34,289 bases of DNA, taken from Acidobacteriota bacterium. GTDB taxonomy: Bacteria > Acidobacteriota > Terriglobia > Terriglobales > Acidobacteriaceae. Shown here in pieces: positions 24,142 through 32,692 of this stretch. The number at the start of each line of letters is the position of its first letter. Position 1 is the first letter of the stretch. The position numbers were made by a program, and so were the translations under genes. The notes beneath the pieces are model-generated. The model was given only the letters and a program-made list of their open reading frames with translations, was not told the DNA's origin and ran no database searches. Location of the stretch: positions 1 to 34,289 of the forward strand of contig JAJYFB010000012.1 of NCBI GenBank assembly GCA_021785495.1. Reading direction: 5' to 3'.

Positions 24142-25452
24142 CTAAAAGGCCAACTGCAACTCCATCATCGTTACGCGCTCCGGGCGCATCTGAAGGAGCG
24201 CGGATGTGTAGCCGTGGAAGCCCGTGTACTCGTAATCGGCGACGAGTTTGGTGCGGCGGTCGAGATACCAATTCACGCCCGCGGCCGATTCGCCCGCGCT
24301 CTGAGCCGAGGCCGATGGCGACGCATAGACGGGAAAGGCGTTGCGATCGAGGCTGAGGCCGCTGTGACGCAAGGCGATCTCCACGGCGCCCGGACTTCTG
24401 CGGCCCCTGGCGAAGGAGATGGGACGCCTGGGGTGGAAATCGGCGTTGCGATTCCTTTCGCCGGTGAGGACGAAGGAACTGGCGATCTCCCAACTGTGGT
24501 GACAAAGATAGCGACTGACGCCATCGAAGGAAAGCGTTGCGTTCGAGGCAACGTACTCGGCAAGCACGCCGACGGGACCGTGAAAGTAACTGGCCTGCGG
24601 AGACAGGCGCCTGTGCGGCCCGTATGCGACCACACCAGAGTTATAGCGAAAGAAGCTCTGCTGGCCCACCGTTGCATAACTGGGCGGCGGACCATTGTCG
24701 TACCCGTCGGAAGCCGCAAAGCCCGCGTTGAGCGGTTGCAGCCAGGAACGGCTGGATGCGGAAAACGGCTTGAAGGCAAGCCGGGCGACGGCTTCCTTGG
24801 AACTGCTCCAGGTGAAATTCGCGTTAGCGCCGTCCTCGGCGCTGTTGACAATGCCGATGCTATAGTCGATCGCATCGAACTTCAAGACGCCGTTCAACTG
24901 CGCGCCCAGGTGGCGCAAAGGAACCAGGTCGGAGGCCATGGAACGCTCGACGAAGGTCAGATCGCGATCCGAGCGCAGCACCTCAAGTCCGATCGGGGCC
25001 TTGAATTTGCCGAGTTCCAATTGCGCGGCCGGAAAGGTTTTCCATTGGATGAAGGCCTCCTGCGCGACGAAATTGCCTCCGGCGAAATCGGGCATGAAGC
25101 GAAAGGCGAAATGGTGAGCGAGTGTGCCCTCGGCCAGGGGACGCAGACGGCGAAAGAGAAAGACCTCCCACGGATTGCCCTGCATGTTGGCGGCAAAAAT
25201 GCGCCCGTCGGCCTGCAGGTAGCCGTGGATGCGCAGTTCGTTCGCGCCATCGCGGCTGGTGAAAATCAGGCCATGCGAGCCGGCCTCGATGTCGTCGTCT
25301 TTGAGTGCCGCCGCAGCGGCCGCTGAGGGTGCGGAAACCGGCTGCCAGGCCGCGGCTTCCGATCGGATCTGACAGTTGATCGAATAGGGAGCGATGCACA
25401 AAATGAGAAGCGCCGTACTTGGCAACTTGCGGCGGAAGCGGCAAAGAACCAT
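24142..25452 (-). CDS. OprO/OprP-type phosphate-selective porin
   Basis: 436 residues from the ATG at 25452, with GGAAGGA about 7 bases upstream. A signal peptide is present (basic RFRRK, then LPSTALLILCIAPYSINC). A short linker precedes alternating beta-strands typical of an outer-membrane barrel: LRIHGYLQADGRIFA, HHFAFRFMPDFAGGNFVAQEAFIQW, ELGKFKAPIGLEVLRSDRD and the final VTMMELQLAF with a terminal F. The GKFKAPIGLE stretch is typical of the OprP family, trimeric anion channels for phosphate or pyrophosphate. Being downstream of the sulfur cluster, uptake of sulfate or related anions could be considered, but the binding specificity is not visible. Confidence 0.8.
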   Translation of the reverse strand: MVLCRFRRKLPSTALLILCIAPYSINCQIRSEAAAWQPVSAPSAAAAAALKDDDIEAGSHGLIFTSRDGANELRIHGYLQADGRIFAANMQGNPWEVFLFRRLRPLAEGTLAHHFAFRFMPDFAGGNFVAQEAFIQWKTFPAAQLELGKFKAPIGLEVLRSDRDLTFVERSMASDLVPLRHLGAQLNGVLKFDAIDYSIGIVNSAEDGANANFTWSSSKEAVARLAFKPFSASSRSWLQPLNAGFAASDGYDNGPPPSYATVGQQSFFRYNSGVVAYGPHRRLSPQASYFHGPVGVLAEYVASNATLSFDGVSRYLCHHSWEIASSFVLTGERNRNADFHPRRPISFARGRRSPGAVEIALRHSGLSLDRNAFPVYASPSASAQSAGESAAGVNWYLDRRTKLVADYEYTGFHGYTSALLQMRPERVTMMELQLAF

Positions 25453-25566
25453 CGTGTTCCTTCCATGAGCCCAGGGATTGCGCGAAGGCTTCCCGAAGTG
25501 CGTGTCGTCCTGCGCCGGGGCCGATGATCGGCCCGGCGACATCCTGCCGTTTCCTTCCGACTCCGG

Positions 25567-26541
25567 TTAATGTGCCAGCCCGGCGTCGTGAAGTGGGCCC
25601 GGAGGATTCTGTCCGGTTGAGTCAGCCTGCTGCGCCCTGCCGGATGCGGAAGGTTTTCGCCTGCGTCTCAAGCTGGTGGTCAACAGGTCAGTCAGAAAAC
25701 CGGCCAGAAGGGCGGTCAACATGGCCACGACGCCGTACGCCCACGGCCGCGTTTCGGCCAGATTCGCCATGTACGCCGGAAAACCAATCTCCTCGACGAG
25801 CAGGACAGCCGAGGATTGGGCGACGACGCGGTGACCGCGGCAGGCATAGACCGTCACGCGATAGTTGCCGGGCGCGAAACTCCGCGGCCAATCGAGGTCG
25901 AGGGAGTAGGCGGTTGCGCCATTCGTGGAGACGGTCTGGACCGCGCTGGGGTGAACCGCGTAGCTTCCCTCGTGCCTTTTGATCTGGAGAAAATCGGAGA
26001 TCAGCACGGCGGCGTAGAGCGAATCGGGGACCGCGTCGTTGACGCCGCTCTGCATCGTGCGATTCATCGCACTGCACTTGCAGCGGCAGTACATCTGACA
26101 GTGGCCGGCGATCGCGGTCTCGTCGAGGCTGTATCTCCAGATCTCATCGCCGGCGAGCAGGGCCTCGATGGGAGCCGAGGCGTAGCGTAGAAAGACAGCC
26201 GGCGCGTTCTTAACGTGAATCTTGTCGACGGCCAGCCAGATGGGGCCAACGCGGCCCTTGCGCTCGAAGATCTGGCCTTGATCGGAACCTTCAATGGCGA
26301 CGACGATGCCCGCGTCAGCCGGCGCCACACCGTCGATGCGCACGTGTGCGCCATCGTAGAATGCGCCCATCGCGATGCGTTGCGGAGCCAGCGCCGGCGG
26401 CGTCATCGGCGGCATGGGCTGCGGCGGCTTCGGGGTTGCGGCCCCGGCGGCGAGCGCGGCCGCGAGGATCAGCGCAGCGGCGGCCCAGCGTTTGGGGCCG
26501 CGGAAGACGAGGAGGAATTTTCCGGTTGCGGTTGCCCTCAC
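25567..26541 (-). CDS. TIGR02186-like membrane protein linked to TauE
   Basis: 324 residues, GTG start at 26541 with GGGAGG 6 bases upstream, located inside the end of the TauE gene. It has a signal peptide or first helix (WAAAALILAAALAAGAA), a periplasmic beta-rich domain (GAFYDGAHVRIDGVAPADAG, FLRYASAPIEALL) and one C-terminal membrane helix (AYGVVAMLTALLAGFLTDLL) before a basic tail. Proteins of the TIGR02186 type occur next to TauE/SafE genes, as here. An inserted cluster GHCQMYCRCKC (CX3CXCXC, around 26070-26106) is notable. It is likely a partner of the permease; mechanism unknown. Confidence 0.7.
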   Translation of the reverse strand: MRATATGKFLLVFRGPKRWAAAALILAAALAAGAATPKPPQPMPPMTPPALAPQRIAMGAFYDGAHVRIDGVAPADAGIVVAIEGSDQGQIFERKGRVGPIWLAVDKIHVKNAPAVFLRYASAPIEALLAGDEIWRYSLDETAIAGHCQMYCRCKCSAMNRTMQSGVNDAVPDSLYAAVLISDFLQIKRHEGSYAVHPSAVQTVSTNGATAYSLDLDWPRSFAPGNYRVTVYACRGHRVVAQSSAVLLVEEIGFPAYMANLAETRPWAYGVVAMLTALLAGFLTDLLTTSLRRRRKPSASGRAQQADSTGQNPPGPLHDAGLAH

Positions 26542-26544
26542 GCG

Positions 26545-27516
26545 TTACCTCCCAAGGACGAAAATCGCCGCGGCAGCCGCCTGCTGCAGAGGCTTGAACA
26601 GTTCGAGCCGCGCGATCTGCTCAAACGGTACGACGGGCGGCGTCACCAAATCGAAGGCCATCTTCACCATGACGCCAAGCGCCAGAAAGCCCAGCAGGAT
26701 CATGAGCTGTTCGCCGCGCAGGAAGCGGCTCAGGCGCGCGCCAACCTGAGCGCCTACGGTGGAGCCGACGGCGACAAGCAGGGCCAGAACCAGATCGACG
26801 ATGTGATTGGAGCCAGCCTGCATGACGGTGGCTCCGGCGCAGGTGAACAGCGCCTGAAAAAGGCTGGTTCCCACGGCGACGTGAGCGGGCATGCGCAGCA
26901 GGTAGACCATCATCGGCATGATGATGAAGCTGCCCGCTACGCCCATGATTGCCGTCAGCAGGCCGACCAGAAGGCACAGGGTGAAGGGCAGTAGGACCGA
27001 GTGGCGCACGCCGGAATGCGGAAAGTCCATCTGCCAGGGCAGGCGCGCGAGCATGGAGCGACGATGCGGCGCAGCTTCCTTCGGACGGGCCAGAATGCCC
27101 ATGCGCATTTTGCTCAGGCTGTCGCGCACGATGAAGATGCCGACCAGGCCGAGCAGGACGATATACGTCAGCGAGATCACCAGGTCCGCGCTGCCCAGCT
27201 TGCGCAGGATGCTCACCAGATGGACGCCGATGCCGGAGCCGGCCAGCCCGCCCAGCAGCAGGATCACGCCCATCTTGATGTCCACATTGCGCATGCGGAA
27301 GTGCGCAGCGAAGCCCGACGAGGAAGTGGCCACGATGGCGTTGGTTCCCGATGCCGCGGCAACGGTGGGCGGAACGCCGACCATCATGAGGATGGGCGTC
27401 ATTAAAAAGCCGCCGCCGATGCCGAGGAGGCCGGAGAGCAGGCCGATGATTCCGCCGATACCGATGACCGTCCAGATGTGGACCCCGATTCCGGCGATAG
27501 GCAGCAAGATGCGCAT
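26545..27516 (-). CDS. TauE/SafE-family sulfite/sulfur-anion permease
   Basis: 323 residues, ATG at 27516 with GAGGAG upstream. About eight helices are visible. Repeat 1 is IGGIIGLLSGLLGIGGGFLM with TPILMMVGVPPTVAAASGTN; repeat 2 is LLTAIMGVAGSFIIMPMMVYLL with MPAHVAVGTSLFQ. A loop rich in charged residues joins the halves. The gene follows two tiny ORFs and precedes the TIGR02186-like gene by 3 bases. In a cluster with sat and qmo, export of sulfite or import of a sulfur anion is likely. It differs clearly from the TauE at 17732. Confidence 0.9.
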   Translation of the reverse strand: MRILLPIAGIGVHIWTVIGIGGIIGLLSGLLGIGGGFLMTPILMMVGVPPTVAAASGTNAIVATSSSGFAAHFRMRNVDIKMGVILLLGGLAGSGIGVHLVSILRKLGSADLVISLTYIVLLGLVGIFIVRDSLSKMRMGILARPKEAAPHRRSMLARLPWQMDFPHSGVRHSVLLPFTLCLLVGLLTAIMGVAGSFIIMPMMVYLLRMPAHVAVGTSLFQALFTCAGATVMQAGSNHIVDLVLALLVAVGSTVGAQVGARLSRFLRGEQLMILLGFLALGVMVKMAFDLVTPPVVPFEQIARLELFKPLQQAAAAAIFVLGR

Positions 27517-27528
27517 AAAAAGGACTCC

Positions 27529-27606
27529 TCAGCAGATCGCGCGCAGGCGAACGGATCGACCAACGGTAAAGCCGCCGGATGAGGCGAGCGGAGAGTGCGT
27601 CGTCAT
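27529..27606 (-). CDS. Tiny coupled ORF (25 codons) before the TauE gene
   Basis: ATG at 27606 has AGGAGG 7 bases upstream, and its ATG overlaps the TGA of the preceding 13-codon ORF (ATGA). Its own TGA is followed directly by GGAG, the ribosome-binding site of the TauE gene. The product begins MTTHSPLASSGGFTVG and ends in cysteine; no family is recognised. It may be a microprotein or only serve to couple translation. Confidence 0.5.
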   Translation of the reverse strand: MTTHSPLASSGGFTVGRSVRLRAIC

Positions 27607-27644
27607 GCGTCTGCCTCCTGCGGACGTTCCGGGGACGATTTCAT
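27603..27644 (-). CDS. Tiny coupled ORF (13 codons) after the PEP-synthase-like gene
   Basis: MKSSPERPQEADA, with its ATG overlapping the TGA of the upstream gene (ATGA) and GGAGG 7 bases before it. Its TGA overlaps the next tiny ORF. Given its size it may simply relay ribosomes from one gene to the next. Confidence 0.4.
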   Translation of the reverse strand: MKSSPERPQEADA

Positions 27645-30202
27645 AAAGCCGCCTCCTTGGGCTGCTCGGCGCATGGTTCGCACGGCTCAAAGGCATAGTT
27701 TCCGTCAAGAAACTGCTGGACAAACCCGCTCACGGCGGCGGCGCTGGTCATGTACATGTCCAACTGAGAACTACAGGCCATCAGGCGGCCCAGCATGTCG
27801 AGTCGCGATTCCATCTGTGCGGCCGGCGCTTTTTTGAACCAGGCATTGACCAGATCGCCACGACGTTCGGCATGAAAACCGTAGTGCGTAAGACAACTTT
27901 GCAGGAAGTGTGCGCGCAGAGTGCGGCGATCGCGCGTCGCGCCGCCGCCGGCAAAGCGGAAGGAGATGGAATTGTGAACGGTGAGATCGCAGATGCAGGC
28001 ATCGACCAGCGTGAAGTGATAGGCCAGACGCGAGTTCAGATTCATGTACTCGTCGGAGACCAGCAGATAGCTGCGTTCGCCCAGCGCGCGAACGGGTCCA
28101 GCGGGCAATGCCAGCGAGGTGGTCATCACCGAGGCCAGATCGCCAAAACTCGCTGGAATTTCGCGGGTCCAGGAGACGCCCGGATGCGTGACGCCGCGCC
28201 AGAAGGCATGGAAGGGACGCGAGAGAATCTGCTGCGGCGTAACGCCGGCTCCCGGTGCGTCCGCATGCGCAAGACCGCCGCCCAGATCGAGAACTTGCAG
28301 GTTGACAGGAGCGGCGGTGAGCAATTTTCTGGCGCAGGTGACGCCTTCTATCGTCTCGGCGTCGTTGGCGGCGAACATGGACTGAATGGCCTTTTCGTGG
28401 CAGAAGCGCAGGATGTCGTGCGCCGATTTGCAGCCGGCCGTGCGGAAGTCGAAGGCGAGCGGATCCTGCACGTGGAGGGTGAGCATCCGCTGGTGGACCG
28501 GATCGCGCCGTCTTGCGTTGTCGCGCTCCGACGCATGCGGTTCGAGATTCCGCTCCGGCCAGTGCTTGCCTGCGTAGAGGCGCGGCTGCACGGCGTCGAG
28601 ACTGATCGGAGCGCCGTCGCGCAGCTTTTCGAAAACACCCTGAAGCTGAAAGACCGAGGGAATGGCGAACTCGCGCAGAAGCGCCGCGGCGTGGCCGGTC
28701 GGATTGCCCCACTCGGCGACCAGGCCGGAGATGCGCGGCAGCACCTCGACGATCTCCGGCGAGGCCTTGCGCAGAAACAGAATCGCGCCCTGCGGAGTGG
28801 CGGCCAGCGAATCGGCGTCCGTGGCCAGATGCGCCGGGCCGGAAACGCGGCCGGGATAGACGGTGCGGCCGCCGGTCAGAAGCGGTTCGTCCAGAATGCG
28901 CGCTTTCCTGCGCAGGGTGCGCGCGTTGGCCAGCGCCAGTGGACGCGACTGCACCACCCAGAGCCGGTCCTCTTCGTCGAGCGCCCATTCCACGTCCTGT
29001 GGGCAGCCGAAGTGATCCTCGATGCGCACGGCCCATGCGGCGAGCGTCTGCAAGTGGCGCGCGGCCAGTGCGGGACGGACGGATTCTTCACCGCAGAGCG
29101 GCTGAATCTTAACGCCGCCGCCGGGACGGAGGACGGTCCGTTCCCCCTTGTGCGCGATCTTCTCTTCGAGGACCGGGTGGTGCGCCTTGCGCGAGAGAAC
29201 GATCAGGTCCGCAGCCGCGCCGTTGCTGGCGGCTTCGCTGCCCAGCCCCTGGGACGCCGCGATCCATAGCGCTTCACTGCGGGGATTTTTGGGATCGCGC
29301 GTGTACAGAACGCCCGAAGCCCGGGCGCGCAGAGTGCGCAGACACAGTACGGCCATCGGGCTTTCCACATCCGGCAGCCCGGCTGAGAGACGATAAAAGA
29401 GGGCGCGCGCGTTGAAGCGGCTGGCGACCACGCTCCGGTAGGCGTGAACCATCTCCTCCATGGGCACGTTGAGCAGGCTGAGGAACTGGCCGGCGAAGGT
29501 TCTTTCTCCGCCCTCGCCGATGGCGCTTGAACGCACGGCCAGACCGGCCTCGGCAGTCGCCAACGCCCGTGCGCGCTCGGTGAGCTCTGCCTCGATCGCC
29601 CTGGAAATGGGGAGCTGCCGAATCCGTTCCGTGAGTCGCAACGCGACTGCCTGCAGGGCACGATGGTCGTTCAGGTCGAGGCGGCGCGCCGCCTCGCGAA
29701 CCTCTTCCCAGAGCGGCGCGCCGCAGAACTGGCGGTAGGCCTCAGCCGTCAGCACAAACCCGTCAGGAACGGGCAGATGGAGCTTGTTCGCGATCTCGCC
29801 GAGATAGGCGGCCTTGGCGCCGACTTCGCTCTCCACGCGGCGATCGACTGCGGAGAGATCCCGCGCCAGGGGCGGATGCTCTAACTCCTCCCGCCCGGCC
29901 AGATAGGAAACAACTTCGTTGCGCTGCATTTCGACCGAGGCCGTCAGGCGCGTCCATCGCTTGCCGGTCAGGTTTTCGAGCGCGGCCACGACGCATTCCA
30001 ACCGGTCGAAGAGAAGGCCGACGCGGCCGCCGAGCACTTTGCGGCTGGCGGGAGCGAACTGCAGGTCCTCCTGCATGCCGGCCATCGCCTCCAGGCACTC
30101 GTTGTTGAGAGACAACAGCCGGCGAAAGCTGGCGTACTTGGCTCGAATTGTCTGTTCCGGAAAATCGGGATTCGTGCCCGGTTTCCGCCACCAAGGAACC
30201 AT
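27641..30202 (-). CDS. PEP-synthase/PPDK-like protein with an unrecognised C-terminal domain
   Basis: 853 residues, ATG at 30202 with AGAAGG 8 bases upstream. The start sits 4 bases after the TauE-fragment stop. An N-terminal helical region (to about 130) precedes a pyruvate phosphate dikinase ATP-binding domain: GEIANKLHLPVPDGFVLT near 135-150, AVRSSAIGEGGERTFAGQF near 225-240, and VEWALDEEDRLWVVQSRPL near 405. The mobile phosphohistidine domain follows, with GNPTGHAAALL near 500 keeping the His. The usual PEP/pyruvate-binding TIM barrel is absent. In its place residues about 560-853 form a domain I do not recognise, ending CEPCAEQP. A phosphotransfer role is likely; the acceptor is unknown. 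Its position next to the sat/qmo genes suggests a link with APS/AMP/ATP turnover. Confidence 0.75.
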   Translation of the reverse strand: MVPWWRKPGTNPDFPEQTIRAKYASFRRLLSLNNECLEAMAGMQEDLQFAPASRKVLGGRVGLLFDRLECVVAALENLTGKRWTRLTASVEMQRNEVVSYLAGREELEHPPLARDLSAVDRRVESEVGAKAAYLGEIANKLHLPVPDGFVLTAEAYRQFCGAPLWEEVREAARRLDLNDHRALQAVALRLTERIRQLPISRAIEAELTERARALATAEAGLAVRSSAIGEGGERTFAGQFLSLLNVPMEEMVHAYRSVVASRFNARALFYRLSAGLPDVESPMAVLCLRTLRARASGVLYTRDPKNPRSEALWIAASQGLGSEAASNGAAADLIVLSRKAHHPVLEEKIAHKGERTVLRPGGGVKIQPLCGEESVRPALAARHLQTLAAWAVRIEDHFGCPQDVEWALDEEDRLWVVQSRPLALANARTLRRKARILDEPLLTGGRTVYPGRVSGPAHLATDADSLAATPQGAILFLRKASPEIVEVLPRISGLVAEWGNPTGHAAALLREFAIPSVFQLQGVFEKLRDGAPISLDAVQPRLYAGKHWPERNLEPHASERDNARRRDPVHQRMLTLHVQDPLAFDFRTAGCKSAHDILRFCHEKAIQSMFAANDAETIEGVTCARKLLTAAPVNLQVLDLGGGLAHADAPGAGVTPQQILSRPFHAFWRGVTHPGVSWTREIPASFGDLASVMTTSLALPAGPVRALGERSYLLVSDEYMNLNSRLAYHFTLVDACICDLTVHNSISFRFAGGGATRDRRTLRAHFLQSCLTHYGFHAERRGDLVNAWFKKAPAAQMESRLDMLGRLMACSSQLDMYMTSAAAVSGFVQQFLDGNYAFEPCEPCAEQPKEAAL

Positions 30203-30206
30203 GGTG

Positions 30207-30398
30207 TCACCTTCTTGCCGCGTTTGGCCGCGTTGCTGCGCAACTCCGCGAGCAGGAGCCGGCCATCGTCCAAACCGGAGTCGGGAGCAAGCCGCCGACG
30301 GCACCCACGAGACCGAAAAAGAGACCACGGCCGCTCCCGATCGCAACCGGAACGAACATATCGTCGCTGATTCCCGCTGCCGGTACATGCAAGTCCAT
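30207..30398 (-). CDS. TauE-like N-terminal fragment (63 aa), remnant or microprotein
   Basis: Starts at ATG 30398 with GGAGG 7 bases upstream and ends 4 bases before the PEP-synthase-like gene. Its first 47 residues align without gaps to the start of the TauE gene at 26545-27516, with about 19 identities by eye: shared are P-x-AGI near the start, G-L-x-x-G-L-x-G-x-x-GG-x-L-x-TP and M-x-G. The rest of the TauE sequence is missing. It may be a truncated duplicate that kept its translation signals, or a functional one- or two-helix membrane peptide. It sits 37 bases after the cytidylate-kinase-like gene. Confidence 0.55.
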   Translation of the reverse strand: MDLHVPAAGISDDMFVPVAIGSGRGLFFGLVGAVGGLLPTPVWTMAGSCSRSCAATRPNAARR

Positions 30399-30435
30399 AT
30401 CGCGCCTCCTTTTTCTGTCCGCTGGTGGAAGTGGA

Positions 30436-31245
30436 TCACCCGCGCATGGGTGGCATGAGCTGGTCGAGATCGAGACCGGTCACGCCCGGAATGCCCATGG
30501 CGATCTGTCGCACGTCTTCAAGTTGGGTGGAGACGGCGAGCTTTCCCTGGAGCGTAACGACGCCGTCGTGGGCGCTGGCTTCCAGTTCCAGCCCTTCGGT
30601 TTCAGGCGTGACGGCCAGGGTGGCGCGTACCTTGCTGGCCAGCGCCAGGTCTTCGAGCGCGCGCTGGCAGACCGGCGTCAGCTCGAAGCAGCGCCGCCGC
30701 GCCGCCGCCTCGATGATGTGGCAGGCTGTATCGATGCTCATCTGCGCCAGGTTCAGCACCAGGTCGTAGAGGGTCGGATCGCCCCAGTTCACGCCGTAGA
30801 GATAGCTCGTCCAGCGCTGCCGGTGCTCGTCCATCTTCTGGATGTAAGCGATGGCCTCGCTGCGGGTGTAATTGAGGCGCTCATGCACCAGGCGCACGCG
30901 AAAATCGAGCGGGGCGATGACGCGGGTGCGCAGAATATGATTGCCGCTGCCGAGCAGCAGATGGCCGGCCAAGCCGTGATAGATCACCTTGCCGGTGCGC
31001 ACTTCCTGGGCCAGCGCGTCTTGAATCAGAGCCAGATATTTATAGCGATTATGGCTGAACCGCTCCAGAAAACCGGGAGGGGATTCGAGCGCCTTGCGCA
31101 AATCCGCCTGCGAGATGCCATGCACCGCGGCGCGCTCGACAATCGCATCGCGGCCGATGCAGCGATAGCCCAAATTGGCCGCCAGGCACTCGGCCATCGT
31201 TTTGCCGCCGCTAAAGGAACCTCGGGAAATCGTGACAACCGCCAT
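30436..31245 (-). CDS. Cytidylate-kinase-like protein fused to a BON domain
   Basis: 269 residues, ATG at 31245 with AAGG 9 bases upstream. It begins MAVVTISRGSFSGGKTMAEC, a P-loop-like start typical of the Cytidylate_kin2 family (SRG-x-x-SGG-K), and continues with IYHGLAGHLLLG, RVIAPLDFRVRLVHERL and RWTSYLYGVNWGDPTLYDLVLN, all usual for this family. The last 65 residues fit a BON domain (ATLAVTPETEGLELEASAHD, VVTLQGKLAVSTQLEDVR, IPGVTGLDLD), which elsewhere binds membranes or carbohydrates. It probably phosphorylates a nucleotide or similar small molecule; its true substrate is unknown. It follows sat in the same direction after 122 bp. Confidence 0.8.
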   Translation of the reverse strand: MAVVTISRGSFSGGKTMAECLAANLGYRCIGRDAIVERAAVHGISQADLRKALESPPGFLERFSHNRYKYLALIQDALAQEVRTGKVIYHGLAGHLLLGSGNHILRTRVIAPLDFRVRLVHERLNYTRSEAIAYIQKMDEHRQRWTSYLYGVNWGDPTLYDLVLNLAQMSIDTACHIIEAAARRRCFELTPVCQRALEDLALASKVRATLAVTPETEGLELEASAHDGVVTLQGKLAVSTQLEDVRQIAMGIPGVTGLDLDQLMPPMRG

Positions 31246-31265
31246 GTCGATCACCTTTTCTGCGC

Positions 31266-31297
31266 CGGCCCGCGCAGCTTCAAAGCCGCGCGGGCCG
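31266..31297. promoter_or_regulatory. GC-rich hairpin between sat and the kinase-like gene
   Basis: CGGCCCGCGC (31266-31275) pairs perfectly with GCGCGGGCCG (31288-31297). There is no U run, so it is more likely an RNA-processing or stability element than a terminator. Confidence 0.4.
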
Positions 31298-31367
31298 ACA
31301 ACAGCCCGACTTGCGCGTTTTTCCGGGCCCGTTGGAGGGCCGGTCCGTTCCGGTGATTTGGAGCCGG

Positions 31368-32639
31368 CTACTTCTTGGTCTGGACCTCGCCCGTCGCGGC
31401 CTGGTGCAGTTTGACTTCCACCTTGTTTTCGAGCGTGTCGTAGTACTGCTTGAGGATCGCGATCACCTCGGGCTTCGAGAACTCGGCCGGCACCGGCTTG
31501 CCTTCGCTCATCAGCTTGCGCAGAAGAGTTCCAGAGAGCAGCAGACGCGCGCCGCCTTGATACTTGCCGTTGTCGTCGATGACGGCCTTGCTCTCGTGCG
31601 GACAGGTCTTCATCGAGGCCATGCTGCCGCACTCGTAGCAGTAGAAGGTCCAGTCCATCGAGAGCGGCTGGGTCTTCAGAGCGCCGGCCGGAATCTCGTT
31701 GAAGATCTTCTGCGCGTCGAAGGGGCCGTAGTAGTCGCCCACGCCGGCATGGTCGCGGCCCACGATCAGGTGCGAGCAGCCGTAGTTCTGGCGGAAGGTG
31801 GCGTGCAGCAGCGCCTCGCGCGGCCCGGCGTAGCGCATCTCCAGCGGATAGCCGCCCTGCAGCACGCGCTCCTTGCGGAAGTACTTGTTGATCAGGGTGT
31901 CAATGGCCTTCACGCGCACATCGGCCGGAATGTCGCCGGGCTTGAGCTTGCCGAGAAGCTGATGCACGTAAACGCCGTCGCAAACCTCGACGGCGACCCA
32001 GGCCAGGTAGGCGTGCGAGTTGTGCATCGGGTTGCGCAGTTGCAACGCTGCGACCGTGCTCCAGCCGCGCTCCTCGAAGACCTTGCGGGCTTCGGCGGGG
32101 CGCTGATAGATGCCGGCGAACTCCTCGGGAAAGTAGGTCTCCGAAAGCACCTTGACCGGGCCGGCCAGATTGACGGCGGCCTGCTCCATCACCTTTTGCA
32201 CGCCGGGGTGCTTCGGATCGACGGTGCGGAAGACCTCCTTGCACTCGTGGTCCTTGTCGATGGCGTACTTCTCCTCGACCTTCATCGTGCCCACCAGGGA
32301 GTCGGTCTCAACGTCCCAAAGCGCCACTTCCTCGCCGGGGGCGATCGACTTGGCCAGTTCTTCCTCGGCCGAAAGCGTGATGGGAATAGGCCAGAAAAGA
32401 TTTTTCTTGCTGGGCATCGAGTAGGTGTCGCAGCAGCCCTTCCAGTCGTCGCGGCCCATGAAGCCATCAAGCGGCGTGAAGGCGCCGATGCCGAGCATGA
32501 TCAGGTCGCCGGTCTCCCGGCTGGTGAGCGGAACCTTCTTCAGACCCGCGGCCTTGCTGGCTTCTTCCGTTCTGGCCTTGCCTTCCAGAAGAAGCGGTTT
32601 CAACTCCGGACTTCCATGCGGTGGAACGAGTTTGCTCAT
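31368..32639 (-). CDS. sat: Dissimilatory-type ATP sulfurylase
   Basis: 423 residues, ATG at 32639 with GAGGAG 7 bases upstream. The enzyme forms APS from sulfate and ATP, or the reverse in sulfur oxidisers. Signature motifs are intact: [13 protein letters not shown] (QxRNPxHxxH type) and [19 protein letters not shown] zinc-binding cluster [17 protein letters not shown], seen in the homo-oligomeric enzymes of sulfate reducers and related archaea, is present. No kinase (CysC) domain is fused. The gene lies 53 bp after qmoC in the same direction, so it is likely in the qmo operon. The direction of the reaction cannot be read from this window. Confidence 0.95.
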   Translation of the reverse strand: MSKLVPPHGSPELKPLLLEGKARTEEASKAAGLKKVPLTSRETGDLIMLGIGAFTPLDGFMGRDDWKGCCDTYSMPSKKNLFWPIPITLSAEEELAKSIAPGEEVALWDVETDSLVGTMKVEEKYAIDKDHECKEVFRTVDPKHPGVQKVMEQAAVNLAGPVKVLSETYFPEEFAGIYQRPAEARKVFEERGWSTVAALQLRNPMHNSHAYLAWVAVEVCDGVYVHQLLGKLKPGDIPADVRVKAIDTLINKYFRKERVLQGGYPLEMRYAGPREALLHATFRQNYGCSHLIVGRDHAGVGDYYGPFDAQKIFNEIPAGALKTQPLSMDWTFYCYECGSMASMKTCPHESKAVIDDNGKYQGGARLLLSGTLLRKLMSEGKPVPAEFSKPEVIAILKQYYDTLENKVEVKLHQAATGEVQTKK

Positions 32640-32692
32640 GTGTATTCTCCTCAAACGATGATAGATTCTGGATGGCAATACTCCAATTAACG

